DNA of 41,120 nt from Psychrobacter sp. (GTDB taxonomy: Bacteria > Pseudomonadota > Gammaproteobacteria > Pseudomonadales > Moraxellaceae). Positions 1 through 8,538 of this stretch are shown here, piece after piece. Both the position numbers and the translations under genes were made by a program. A model generated the notes under the pieces. That model was given only the letters and a program-made list of their open reading frames with translations. It searched no databases and was not told the origin of the DNA. Position 1 is the stretch's first letter, and each line of letters starts with the position of its first letter. Where the stretch lies: NCBI GenBank assembly GCA_029264635.1, contig JARIAA010000260.1:1-41120 (forward strand). Reading direction: 5' to 3'.

Positions 1-156
1 AAATTCTTCTGCTATAACCAGACAATTAGGGGCAATGATATTTACATTAATCTTAAAGGCTTGTTGCAAATCATCTCGCTCAAAAATAGATTCAATCATA
101 AAGTTGGTAGGCCTAATTGCTAATAGCTGCTTATCCTCTAATGCGTAAATTGTCAT
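1..156 (-). CDS. NucS/DUF91-like nuclease family protein, N-terminal fragment cut by window edge
   Basis: An uninterrupted minus-strand frame runs from an ATG at 156 to base 1, giving 52 residues that begin MTIYALEDKQLL and end LVIAEEF. The pattern of a short beta-strand start, an ER-DLQ-like segment (ERDDLQQAFKINV) and an IAPNCLVIAEEF segment is what I recall from the N-terminus of proteins with a DUF91/NucS-like PD-(D/E)XK nuclease domain. The catalytic part would lie outside the window, so nuclease function is inferred from family memory and not seen. An AGAG about 8 bases upstream could serve as ribosome binding site. It precedes no other gene in the window on this strand, so its operon context is unknown. 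Confidence 0.55.
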   Translation of the reverse strand, partial: MTIYALEDKQLLAIRPTNFMIESIFERDDLQQAFKINVNIIAPNCLVIAEEF

Positions 157-282
157 GATATTACTCTTTTTATTTGGTTAAAACTAAATTTCTATATTGT
201 TAGGGTAACTGTCTCATCAGCCTCACATCCAGATAAAATACACGACACTTTTATGTTGTACGGACTATAACAGCCACTATCG

Positions 283-1641
283 TTAACCTAGACTCGCGCT
301 ATTAACGGGAATAATTCTTTTATAACCAATCGCACCCAAGATAATAAACACCGCCAATAATATATAAGCGTTCAACGATAACGCAGCAGGGGAGAAGGGC
401 AGTAGCAGCAGTGAGATAAAGATGAGACTGACCAAGACTGCGAGATAATTTAACAGACCAGCCTGTTTTTTGTTACGCTCATTAATTAGATCTGCGGACG
501 TCACATAAGCGAAGCCGACGGTAATACCTAGTGAGGCCATACTGACAATATCGAGCAGATAGTTTCTACCAAGCCAAGGAGAGAACAGGCACACTAGACA
601 AATGAGCATTACGGTTTTTTTCTTACTAAAATGATGGTTGTTATCGGTGAAAATACTGGGCAATAAAGATGAATCACTCATCGACTCTAACAATTTGACT
701 GAGGATAATATGAAGCCATTGATACCGCTCAGTATGGAGCCAATCATAGCGATGGACAGCAGCCAAATACCGATGCTACCAATACGGTTATGCACCCCTT
801 CACCAGTCGCCCAATTGCTGTCTTTGATCGCTTGATAATCAAAATTCATATTTAAAGCGGTAAAATAGTTGATCAAAAAGTAGAATAAAATACCAGCGAC
901 CAATGAGATAAGAATGATGCTTTTGGTCTTAGTTTTTGAATCACTAATAGATTTGGAGATTTGCGGTGTGGTCTCAAACCCGACGTACGCCCAAGGCATG
1001 ACGGCAAGAATAGGTAACCATGCCAAGTTTGTGATGGAGCTGCTTTGCATCTCTGCAGGCAAAAAGGGCTGCGTAGTCGGAGTTACCCAAAGCGAGCCGA
1101 AGAATAGCGCGGCGACGGAGACAATCATGAATAGGGCGATATACAATTGGATTTTGGCGCCGACTTGCACACCGCGTAAATTAATATAGCTAAATAAAAT
1201 TATGGCGGCACTACAGAGGAACACTTCACTGGCGTAGACTTCCCAACCAGCAATGGTGTACAGATAGCCTATCTGTAGGCTACTGGGCAACAGATACCTT
1301 AGTAGTAAGGCAACGGCGGATATGTTAAGCGCCACAATAGAGATATAGCCTATTGCCACGCCCCAACCATAAACATACGCGTGTCTTTTATTGAGATACT
1401 TCTCGATCCAATAGATACCGCCTGATTCGTGCTCAGGCGTTTGGGTCAATAGATTAATATAAGCTTGGGCGACCATATAGATGGCTAACGTGCCAATGAT
1501 AATGGCGACGGATGAGCCTAATAGCTGCGACTGCGGTAAAAATAAATCGCCTGGCATCACATAAGCACCCCAACCGATAATGGCGCCAACACTAATGGCT
1601 ATTGCTTGTAGGTAGCTGATACTCTCAGTTTTTTCACTCAT
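283..1641 (-). CDS. APC-superfamily amino-acid permease
   Basis: The 452-residue protein is almost entirely hydrophobic segments, consistent with about 12 transmembrane helices, the usual size and topology of amino acid-polyamine-organocation (APC) transporters. The first helix carries the small-residue signature SVGAIIGWGAYVMPG, where the unwound GxxIG part of helix 1 binds substrate in this superfamily. A later segment (PWAYVGFETTPQISKSISDSK) matches the conserved helix 6 and following cytoplasmic loop. It should import or exchange an amino acid or amine across the inner membrane; the substrate cannot be read from sequence. The ATG at 1641 is supported by GAGGA five bases upstream. It stands alone between the truncated nuclease gene and a MOSC gene, about 150 bases from the latter. 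Confidence 0.85.
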   Translation of the reverse strand: MSEKTESISYLQAIAISVGAIIGWGAYVMPGDLFLPQSQLLGSSVAIIIGTLAIYMVAQAYINLLTQTPEHESGGIYWIEKYLNKRHAYVYGWGVAIGYISIVALNISAVALLLRYLLPSSLQIGYLYTIAGWEVYASEVFLCSAAIILFSYINLRGVQVGAKIQLYIALFMIVSVAALFFGSLWVTPTTQPFLPAEMQSSSITNLAWLPILAVMPWAYVGFETTPQISKSISDSKTKTKSIILISLVAGILFYFLINYFTALNMNFDYQAIKDSNWATGEGVHNRIGSIGIWLLSIAMIGSILSGINGFILSSVKLLESMSDSSLLPSIFTDNNHHFSKKKTVMLICLVCLFSPWLGRNYLLDIVSMASLGITVGFAYVTSADLINERNKKQAGLLNYLAVLVSLIFISLLLLPFSPAALSLNAYILLAVFIILGAIGYKRIIPVNSASLG

Positions 1642-1791
1642 AGTTTCCTCTTTGAGAATCAGATATCGAAGAAAAAAAACGAACTACGAGATTAGTTTGG
1701 TACATGAAATAGCCTTGTACTATCGTTACAGGTTGCTTGAGACATTTTACAAATAAGAACGCAATAGTAACCGTTTTTTGTTAAAAACGCT

Positions 1792-2556
1792 TTATGAACC
1801 CTTTTGAATCTTTTTCGCCAAAACCACCTTCCAGCTGTCCTCCAAACACTCAATCTCAAGCCACGGCTCAATCACATCAAGAGCAAACTTCTCTTTTGAA
1901 TTTGATAACTGCCATAATTTTTCAAGGGTGGCGAACGGATAGGGGCGCTCTATTAAGTACACAGGCAAGTCTGCACCAATCATCCCATCGCGTACCACTT
2001 CAAAATACCAGCCCGCGATCCCTTGTTTGCTGACCCATGCGGCGATATTGGGCACTTTGGTGAATTGGCCGATTTGGTCATTGATTTTATAGCAGGGACG
2101 ACGCGGTTGGACGATGCGTAACTGCACACTGTCGCTACCCTCGAATTTTTCTTCGCCATACTGAAAGACGTCCCCGATACAAACAGTGGATTCACTCATT
2201 TCAGGCAAACCGATCACAGCTTCAGTGGTCAAGTTTTCACCCAACGTACCAACACGCACCTTTAGACCAAACTCTGCATTGATCTGCTCATAAGTCGCCA
2301 TTGCGAGTTGATGTACAGCTTTTAGCGGGCCGCCATGATGACGGCGATCCGCTTGTTCATCGGTAGTCAAGCCCATAAAGTTGACGGCGACTGGCGCATC
2401 AATGGGTTTTTTATCAATGGCGCTCATCTCTTCACGAGCAAAGGGCATGGCTTTGCCCGCACGAACGCAAGTCAGATTGGCAATATGAAGCGGCAAGGCG
2501 GTATTAACGTCTTTTTTAAAGGATTGTGTTGTCGCTATTACTGATTCTGTAGTCAT
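1792..2556 (-). CDS. MOSC domain protein, YiiM-like
   Basis: The 254-residue protein carries a MOSC (molybdenum cofactor sulfurase C-terminal) domain. Visible family features are the DRRHHGGPLKAVH segment near residues 70-82, a GTLGENLTT motif, and QPRRPCYK with the conserved cysteine that is expected to bind the cofactor or carry sulfur. The arrangement resembles E. coli YiiM, which reduces N-hydroxylated bases such as 6-hydroxylaminopurine using molybdenum cofactor and partner reductases. That assignment is by family resemblance; the substrate here is unproven. The ribosome binding site before the ATG at 2556 is weak (AGAG about 7 bases upstream). It is a single gene on the minus strand with 235 non-coding bases separating it from the permease. 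Confidence 0.8.
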   Translation of the reverse strand: MTTESVIATTQSFKKDVNTALPLHIANLTCVRAGKAMPFAREEMSAIDKKPIDAPVAVNFMGLTTDEQADRRHHGGPLKAVHQLAMATYEQINAEFGLKVRVGTLGENLTTEAVIGLPEMSESTVCIGDVFQYGEEKFEGSDSVQLRIVQPRRPCYKINDQIGQFTKVPNIAAWVSKQGIAGWYFEVVRDGMIGADLPVYLIERPYPFATLEKLWQLSNSKEKFALDVIEPWLEIECLEDSWKVVLAKKIQKGS

Positions 2557-2722
2557 AAATTACTCTATGCAATGATCGTTTTTATGGCAAACGAGGTTTA
2601 ATAATTGCCGTTATCTTAGCGTAATCAGCAATGGCTTGCAGTTTATTTATTTCAGTAGCGCTGTATTTTCTCTCTTATGAATCGATGATATGTTTTTCGA
2701 TATATTCACTAAATTCTGGATA

Positions 2723-2754
2723 CAAAAAAGACCAGATCATCAATCTGGCCTTTT
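2723..2754 (-). terminator. Intrinsic terminator downstream of rsfS
   Basis: CCAGAT at 2732-2737 pairs with ATCTGG at 2743-2748, and AAAG/CTTT extends the stem across one A-C mismatch. On the minus strand the hairpin is followed by TTTTTT. It sits about 50 bases past the rsfS stop and would end the nadD-rsfS transcript. The opposite side also ends in TTTT, so weak bidirectional action is possible. Confidence 0.8.
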
Positions 2755-2805
2755 AGCATAAAGCTTTTAGTGCGCATTCTAGGAGATGCTTATGAGTCCC
2801 TGCTA

Positions 2806-3207
2806 TTAATTACGGCGACCCGCTTTCTTTTCGCGCGGCGTAGCAACCAATTCAGCCAAGCTCTCAGGTGATGACCATAGACCTTCAAGATCGTAAAATT
2901 CGCGTGCTTGCGGGGTCATCATGTGCACGACGACAGCGCCCAAATCAATCAAAGTCCAGTCAGAGTCGATACCGCCTTCGCGGCCGAGGGGCATAAAACC
3001 CGCTTGTTTCGCTTCAGCGCCGACCGTATCTGCCATCGCGCGCACGTGGCGTTTAGAGGTACCGTCAGCGATAATGATACGTTCCATTACGTCCGTTAAA
3101 TCTTCTACATTAAGTACGGTTATGTTCTTGGCTTTCATATCATCTAGAGCGCTTTCGACAACGGTTAAGCATTGCTGTAGTCGCTCATTAGTCATGGTAT
3201 TGATCAT
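2806..3207 (-). CDS. rsfS: Ribosomal silencing factor RsfS
   Basis: RsfS binds ribosomal protein L14 on the 50S subunit and blocks joining of the 30S subunit, lowering translation when nutrients are short. The 133-residue protein shows the DUF143 fold signatures: KAKNITVLNVEDLTDVMERIIIADGTSKRHVRAMAD, then GREGGIDSDWTLIDLGAVVVHMMTPQAREFYDLEGLW, where the W-D-G/V-H-F-like core is conserved across the family. I chose ATG 3207 (MINTMTNERL) because AAGAGA lies about 9 bases upstream; the frame stays open to 3267, but those extra 20 residues do not look like the family. It follows nadD in the same direction, the classical nadD-rsfS order. A clear terminator follows it. Confidence 0.92.
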   Translation of the reverse strand: MINTMTNERLQQCLTVVESALDDMKAKNITVLNVEDLTDVMERIIIADGTSKRHVRAMADTVGAEAKQAGFMPLGREGGIDSDWTLIDLGAVVVHMMTPQAREFYDLEGLWSSPESLAELVATPREKKAGRRN

Positions 3208-3338
3208 AAATGTTAATCTCTTGAATCGTAAATATTTAAAATAAAAGGGTAAATAGTCAGTTCGCATTGGCTAGATGCCCATATATAACTGCTGTTAAAT
3301 AGGGACAAGATAGGCAATATGACAAAGTTAAGGCGATT

Positions 3339-4244
3339 TTAACGGAATTGAGCAGCAGAATATAGCTTACGCGCGATAATATATTGATAAACAGCAGGTT
3401 TTAGCCATTTAGCTGATGGATTAAATGCAGTATGGCTCATGATAACATTTATTGGCTGTACCGCGGTAAGTTGCGCAAGCTGCTGGCGTATTTGTGTGCT
3501 TGACACCGCTATTACAGGTCGCGGGTCTATATAAATGCGGCCTTGATAACTGTTTTTCAAGTTCATACTATTTTTCAAGTCCATGTTATCTATAGCGTTT
3601 TGCACAGGTCTTGCTACCAATGCAGATGGTGAGTCAGTGACGATACGTTGCAGTGTAATGGGTAATTGGGCTTGTAAGACAGCCGTTTCTTGCTTCATGG
3701 ATTGTTTATTAAGATATGTTTGATGATTGGCAATAGGGTCAGCACAGTCATCACGATTAAAAATCCATAGATTGACATAATCGCTCAGTTGTAAGCCGTC
3801 TCTCCATTTATCTAAACTACGCGCGCTGTCCATACCCATGATAAATATCAAGCTGTTATTGGGGTAGCGCTGTCTCAAAGCGCGCACACTATCGATGGTG
3901 TAAACGGGCGGTGTTTGCCACAATTCAAGCTCACTAATCTGTAGCGGCGTATTTTGCGTTGCCAGTTTTAACATCGCTAATCGGTGCTCAGGGTCGGTAC
4001 TTTCGTCCTTAAAAGGCGAGCGTGCATTGGGCAGTAATGACACTTGTAGCATTCGCTGTTGCTGCTCAGCGATGGGTCGTAAAGTCTGATAGACATACAT
4101 TGCCATTTGTAGATGACCCTTATGTACGGGATCAAATGAGCCGCCAAGATAAGCTCGGATAGCAGGTGCCGCATTTTTGTCAATTGAGTGAGCATCTTTT
4201 TTTGAATCAAGACTCAGATAAGTTGGTTGAGCTGAGTACGGCAT
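3339..4244 (-). CDS. nadD: Nicotinate-nucleotide adenylyltransferase
   Basis: NadD transfers AMP from ATP to nicotinate mononucleotide, making deamido-NAD in the cytoplasm. The nucleotidyltransferase signature GGSFDPVHKGH places the catalytic HxxxGH-type histidines at residues 41 and 44. The SSTQIR motif near the C-terminus is the second nucleotide-binding signature, and MGMDSARSLDKWRD matches the substrate-binding loop. At 301 residues it is much longer than the usual 190-220. The extra length comes from about 28 residues before the first strand and an insertion around residues 170-240, which contains a small duplicated NLKNS unit. The start has a poor ribosome binding site and no nearby alternative ATG, so the N-terminal extension may be partly artificial. 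It is followed by rsfS. Confidence 0.93.
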   Translation of the reverse strand: MPYSAQPTYLSLDSKKDAHSIDKNAAPAIRAYLGGSFDPVHKGHLQMAMYVYQTLRPIAEQQQRMLQVSLLPNARSPFKDESTDPEHRLAMLKLATQNTPLQISELELWQTPPVYTIDSVRALRQRYPNNSLIFIMGMDSARSLDKWRDGLQLSDYVNLWIFNRDDCADPIANHQTYLNKQSMKQETAVLQAQLPITLQRIVTDSPSALVARPVQNAIDNMDLKNSMNLKNSYQGRIYIDPRPVIAVSSTQIRQQLAQLTAVQPINVIMSHTAFNPSAKWLKPAVYQYIIARKLYSAAQFR

Positions 4245-4356
4245 AATAAGTAAAATGTCGACCTATAGAAAAATTAAGCATATTAAAGCATGATTGTGAT
4301 GGGCAGATACATACTTGTCATAAAAAGCTGTGAAAAATTATCAACAGTAATTTAAT

Positions 4357-4392
4357 AAAAAACCGACCACCATGACAGCATGAAGGTCGGCT
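4357..4392 (-). terminator. Intrinsic terminator downstream of pta
   Basis: CCGACC at 4363-4368 pairs with GGTCGG at 4385-4390, with CATG/CATG (4371-4374, 4379-4382) able to extend the stem inside. Reading on the minus strand, the hairpin is followed by a T-rich run (4357-4362 are A on the plus strand). It lies about 95 bases past the pta stop and before nadD, separating the two transcription units. Confidence 0.75.
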
Positions 4393-4486
4393 AGCTTGCA
4401 GATACGATTTTGATCATTAAGCAAGTGCTAAACGTTAAATAACAGAGCTAAGTCTTAAATAATATGAGCGCTTAGCGAGTAGCGCT

Positions 4487-6631
4487 TTAAATGTTATCGC
4501 TATGCGCTTGGATAGCGGTGAGGGCGATAGTATAGATAATATCATCGACTAAAGCCCCACGTGATAAATCATTCACAGGCTTGTTTAGACCTTGTAGCAT
4601 TGGGCCAACACTAATGACGTTGGCACTACGCTGCACCGCTTTATAGGTGGTGTTACCAGTGTTGAGATCTGGGAAGATAAACACGTTAGCTTGTCCAGCG
4701 ACTGGCGAATCAGGCGCTTTTTGCTTACCAACGCTCATGACCGAAGCCGCATCATATTGCAGTGGACCATCAACAGCGAGAGTGGGGGCGCGTTCGCGCA
4801 CGATTTCTGTTGCGCGAATGACTTTTTCGACATCAGCGCCCGTACCCGATGCACCAGTCGAATAGCTAATCATAGCGACCTTTGGTTCAATACCGAAGGC
4901 GGCGGCAGATTGCGCGGATTGAATGGCAATCTCAGCCAATTCCTCAGCCGTTGGGTCTGGGTTAATAGCGCAGTCGCCATAGACGACGACTTGCTCAGGC
5001 AGCAGCATAAAAAAGATCGACGATACCAATGAGTACTGCGGCGCGGTCTTAATCAGCTGAAACGCTGGGCGTACGGTATTGGCTGTGGTATGAATCGCTC
5101 CAGAGACCAAGCCATCGACTTCGTCCATATGGAGCATAGTCGTACCCAAAAAAACTGTATCTTCAAGTTGTTCAGCTGCGACAGTGTCGCTGGTTTTGCC
5201 TTTACGGCGCTCAACGACTTCCGCGATATATTTACTCATATCAAGGGTCGCAGGATCGATAATCTCAAGCCCTTCTGGTAAGATTAAATCGCGGTTTTTA
5301 GCCACTTGTTCTACCTCTTCGCGCTTAGCTAGCAGCACACAGTTTGCGATACCACGGCTTTGGCAAATACAGGCCGCTTCAACCGTACGCGGCTCAGAGC
5401 CTTCTGGTAATACAATACGTTTTTTGGCCTCTTGTGCTTTTTTAACGACTTGATGACGAAAAGCGGCGGGTGATAAGCGCGGTTTATGATCGCCGCTGAA
5501 CTGCTCTTTAATCCAGCTCAAATCTAAATGTGCAGCCACATAACGCGTGACATCCAGCGCGCGCGCGGTATCATCATTTGGAATCTCAGCACTCATATGC
5601 ATCAGGTTCTGTACCGTCTCGTAGCTGTCCGTCTCGACACTCATAACGGGTATGCCTGTTTTGAGCGCGGACTGCCACAATTCCGTAACCGTCTCGTTTG
5701 GCATGACCCCGCCCGTTAGTACCAGACCTGCCAATGGAACACCATTGATACACGCCAAGGCTGCCGCCAATAATAAGTCATCGCGGTCGCCTGGTACGAC
5801 AATCAACGTGCCACGATTAAAGACTTCATCGATACGGGCAACCGAGCGAGCCGTTAAACTAATATGATTGATGCGGCGTGTTTTAGCGTCGCCAACGTTC
5901 AACCAAGTGGCATCAAGCTCAGTGGCGATATCCCAAGTACGCGGGACGGATAGCGAATCGCTAAATGGTACGACGCCAATTAAGCGAAACTGCTCGGTGT
6001 CAAAATGCGGTGACAAACGCTGCACTTCTTGAATAAAGCTCTCATCGAGAGTAAATACTGCTTCACCAGGCGCAACTGGCTGGTTCTCAAAGGTATTTGG
6101 CACATTGACTCGCATTAAAATGCAGCCCAAGATGCGCTCGCTTGCGATACCGCCAAACTCACGCGCATGCATATCAAGCTTATCGGCGAGCTGAGCAGGA
6201 TTTTTGGTATCCGCTGTACTGACAAAGATAATTTTGGCATCAAGTGCATGGGCGATTGCACGGTTAATTTGCGCGGCATAAGAAGCTTCAGTCGTCGATA
6301 CCAAGCCCTCGCAAATGACCACATCTTGATCGCCGCCGATGGTGTGATAGTTGGTGACCACCTCTTCCATCAAGTCATCAAGATTGCCATCACCAATCAT
6401 GCGTACAGCGCGCTGACGGCTGATTGACTGCGGCGGGGTTAAACCAAACGCATGCATGGTCAATGCGCTTGAGCTGTCCAAGCTGTTTTGTTTATCGAGC
6501 GTATCATCTTGCAAAAACGGCTTCATAAAGCCCGCTTTAATACCGTTATAATCTAGCGCGCGAATCAGGCCTAGTGCCGCTGACGTCACGCCGATACCGC
6601 GACTGATAGGAACAAGTAATATGGTTTGCAT
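4487..6631 (-). CDS. pta: Phosphate acetyltransferase, long three-domain form
   Basis: Pta converts acetyl-CoA and phosphate to acetyl phosphate, the first step of acetate overflow and the source of acetyl phosphate for protein acetylation and response-regulator phosphorylation. At 714 residues it is the long gammaproteobacterial type. It has an N-terminal P-loop-like/BioD-like domain (VPISRGIGVTSAALGLIRAL at residues 7-26), a central DRTGG domain with VVPGDRDDLLLAAAL around residues 275-290, and a C-terminal catalytic PTA domain from about residue 390 (KRIVLPEGSEPRTVEAA). In long enzymes the N-terminal part mediates hexamer formation and metabolite control. The ATG at 6631 has AGGA six bases upstream. 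It lies 136 bases after ackA in the same direction; that gap holds an 11-bp inverted repeat. Confidence 0.96.
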   Translation of the reverse strand: MQTILLVPISRGIGVTSAALGLIRALDYNGIKAGFMKPFLQDDTLDKQNSLDSSSALTMHAFGLTPPQSISRQRAVRMIGDGNLDDLMEEVVTNYHTIGGDQDVVICEGLVSTTEASYAAQINRAIAHALDAKIIFVSTADTKNPAQLADKLDMHAREFGGIASERILGCILMRVNVPNTFENQPVAPGEAVFTLDESFIQEVQRLSPHFDTEQFRLIGVVPFSDSLSVPRTWDIATELDATWLNVGDAKTRRINHISLTARSVARIDEVFNRGTLIVVPGDRDDLLLAAALACINGVPLAGLVLTGGVMPNETVTELWQSALKTGIPVMSVETDSYETVQNLMHMSAEIPNDDTARALDVTRYVAAHLDLSWIKEQFSGDHKPRLSPAAFRHQVVKKAQEAKKRIVLPEGSEPRTVEAACICQSRGIANCVLLAKREEVEQVAKNRDLILPEGLEIIDPATLDMSKYIAEVVERRKGKTSDTVAAEQLEDTVFLGTTMLHMDEVDGLVSGAIHTTANTVRPAFQLIKTAPQYSLVSSIFFMLLPEQVVVYGDCAINPDPTAEELAEIAIQSAQSAAAFGIEPKVAMISYSTGASGTGADVEKVIRATEIVRERAPTLAVDGPLQYDAASVMSVGKQKAPDSPVAGQANVFIFPDLNTGNTTYKAVQRSANVISVGPMLQGLNKPVNDLSRGALVDDIIYTIALTAIQAHSDNI

Positions 6632-6673
6632 AGCGTATCCTACTTTTTATGATATCCTTGAGGGCAGGTTTTA

Positions 6674-6729
6674 TCTTGATAAGAGAAGATGCTTATTGAA
6701 TTTATAAAATAATATTTTTCTTATCAAGA
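6674..6729. repeat. 11-bp inverted repeat in the ackA-pta gap
   Basis: TCTTGATAAGA at 6674-6684 is the exact reverse complement of TCTTATCAAGA at 6719-6729, with 34 bases between. It fills most of the ackA-pta spacer. In the ackA-pta transcript the arms could form a hairpin just before the pta ribosome binding site, or the site could bind a dimeric regulator. There is no strong T-run after it, so it is not an obvious terminator. Confidence 0.7.
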
Positions 6730-6767
6730 CAACCAAGTTTATAATGATGCTTATGGCTTGTATTGAC

Positions 6768-8000
6768 TTACAAGCCTAGTGTTTGACGAGTCTCTTTAGC
6801 GATTTGGCACTCTTCGTCCGTTGGCACAACCCACAGCTCAATGCTGCTGTCCTCAGTATGGAAGCTACCTTCGCGACCGCCGACGAGGCTTGCGTTTTTG
6901 TCAGCATCAAATTTGATACCGAAATGACGCATCATATCTAGGATGCGCGCGCGCGTGGTCTTTGAGTTTTCACCGATACCACCAGTAAAGACGATACCGG
7001 TGAATTCAGGTAACGCACAGCTTAAGCTGGCAAGATATTTAGCGACGCGATAACAGAACATCTCAATAGCGAGCTGCGCATCTTTATGGCCTTCATTAGC
7101 CGCTTGCTCAATGGTACGCAGATCGTTAGATAAGCCTGAGATACCCAGCAGCCCGCTTTCGCTGTTGAGCATCTTGTCAATCTCTTCTAAGCTCAAACCG
7201 AGCTGACGCTTTAGATGAATATGTAAGCTTGGGTCAACATCGCCGCTGCGCGTGCCCATCATCAGACCTTCAAGCGGTGTAAGTCCCATACTAGTATCCA
7301 AGCTCTTGCCATCATAGACGGCAGTCGCAGAGCAACCATTACCCAAATGTGCGGTCAACCAACCATGAGGGCCTTTGGTGTCCGTGATTTGGCTTGCGCG
7401 CTCTGAGACGTAAGCGTGTGAGGTACCATGGAAGCCGTAACGACGAATTTTATGGTCTTCATATAAAGATTTTGGCAGCGGATAACGAAAGGCAACGGGC
7501 GGCATGGTTTGGTGAAAAGCAGTATCAAAAACAACGACTTGCGGGATTTCAGGATAGATGGCTTGTACCGCCTCAATGCCAAGTGCGTTGGCAGGATTAT
7601 GTAGCGGCGCCAATACTTTGAGGCGTTTGACCTCTGAGAGCACATGCTCATTTACGCGCACGGCTTCTGAGTATTCACGGCCGCCATGAACCACGCGATG
7701 ACCGACTGCAACGAAGTGGTACTGCTCAAGTAGCTCAAGGATTTTTTGTAGTGCCAACTCATGACGACCCCCTGCAATCGCAATTTCAAGCTTTTCACCA
7801 TCCAAACTATTGTGTTTAATACGCGCAGTGTCGAGCCCCAAGTTTTCAGCAAGCCCCGTGATACGAATTGACTCATCTTCACTGATGAGCGCGTATTTGA
7901 TCGAAGACGAACCACAGTTGAGGACCAAGGTAGGGTTGGTTAGTGTTGGTGTTGCAGGGCTTTGATCGTTGCTTGTGGAATTAATTGCGCTATCGCTCAT
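6768..8000 (-). CDS. ackA: Acetate kinase
   Basis: AckA transfers phosphate between acetyl phosphate and ADP, yielding acetate and ATP. The 410-residue protein contains the ASKHA-fold signatures expected of the family: LNCGSSSIKY near residue 28, the substrate-site segment VVFDTAFHQTMP with the catalytic aspartate, HLGNGCS and GLMMGTRSGDVDP for phosphate and nucleotide binding, and VFTGGIGENS near the C-terminus. It begins with about 22 residues rich in Ser, Thr and Asn that precede the fold. The ATG at 8000 is supported by AAGGAT six bases upstream. It is the promoter-proximal gene of ackA-pta, the common gammaproteobacterial order, and is preceded by a 538-base intergenic region. Confidence 0.97.
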   Translation of the reverse strand: MSDSAINSTSNDQSPATPTLTNPTLVLNCGSSSIKYALISEDESIRITGLAENLGLDTARIKHNSLDGEKLEIAIAGGRHELALQKILELLEQYHFVAVGHRVVHGGREYSEAVRVNEHVLSEVKRLKVLAPLHNPANALGIEAVQAIYPEIPQVVVFDTAFHQTMPPVAFRYPLPKSLYEDHKIRRYGFHGTSHAYVSERASQITDTKGPHGWLTAHLGNGCSATAVYDGKSLDTSMGLTPLEGLMMGTRSGDVDPSLHIHLKRQLGLSLEEIDKMLNSESGLLGISGLSNDLRTIEQAANEGHKDAQLAIEMFCYRVAKYLASLSCALPEFTGIVFTGGIGENSKTTRARILDMMRHFGIKFDADKNASLVGGREGSFHTEDSSIELWVVPTDEECQIAKETRQTLGL

Positions 8001-8538
8001 GCTCTATCCTTAGATTCTATTAAATGAGAGTGTGATATTTACCAAGTCGTTTATCAACATGATGAACACCTGTTGAATAGACCAAAATCAGCCATACCTA
8101 TCCGATAAGAGGCTTGCCGACTGGCTAATCATTCTTGGTTTTGATTGATTTGTAAGCTGCACACTAGCGCCTCATGACAGTCGCAGAGTGCTACTATAAT
8201 GTAACACATTTTTGATAGTAAACCATGACAACTATAAGGTTAACAATTGGCGCTCGTCAAGGTACTATCACTACTCCATACCGATTATCTAGTCTAGACT
8301 GCAATCGCTATAGAAGCAGGGTTAGTCCTCATTGAAATTGTAAGGAAATTTGTCAACGCTTTATTTAAAAATAATTTGATAAAACTATCCGTTAATAAAA
8401 CGCAAGGCGCGCACAGTTTTACTGAATAATGCTATGATTGGAGGGCAGGTTTTAGCGATTTTTGGTCGATCATCATTAACCGCTTTTTACTTATTATCAT
8501 TTTTATAGCATCGCAACCATTGCAAGGTCATCTGCCCT
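8001..8538. other. Gene-free region between divergent ackA and lptM
   Basis: This 538-base AT-rich spacer separates ackA (leftward) from lptM (rightward), so it must hold both promoters. I see a candidate leftward promoter near 8193-8222 and a TATGAT box at 8433-8438 that could serve lptM, without a good -35 partner. GAGGGCAGGTTTTA at 8441-8454 also occurs at 6660-6673 in front of pta. No open frame of convincing length, RNA gene or repeat array is visible. Confidence 0.6.
8193..8222 (-). promoter_or_regulatory. Candidate sigma-70 promoter for ackA-pta
   Basis: On the minus strand TTTACT (8217-8222) and TATAGT (8193-8198) are spaced 18 bases apart, about 190 bases before the ackA start. Both boxes are one or two bases from consensus. 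The evidence is pattern only, and the plus strand of the same site also reads TATAAT at 8195-8200, so direction is uncertain. Confidence 0.3.
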
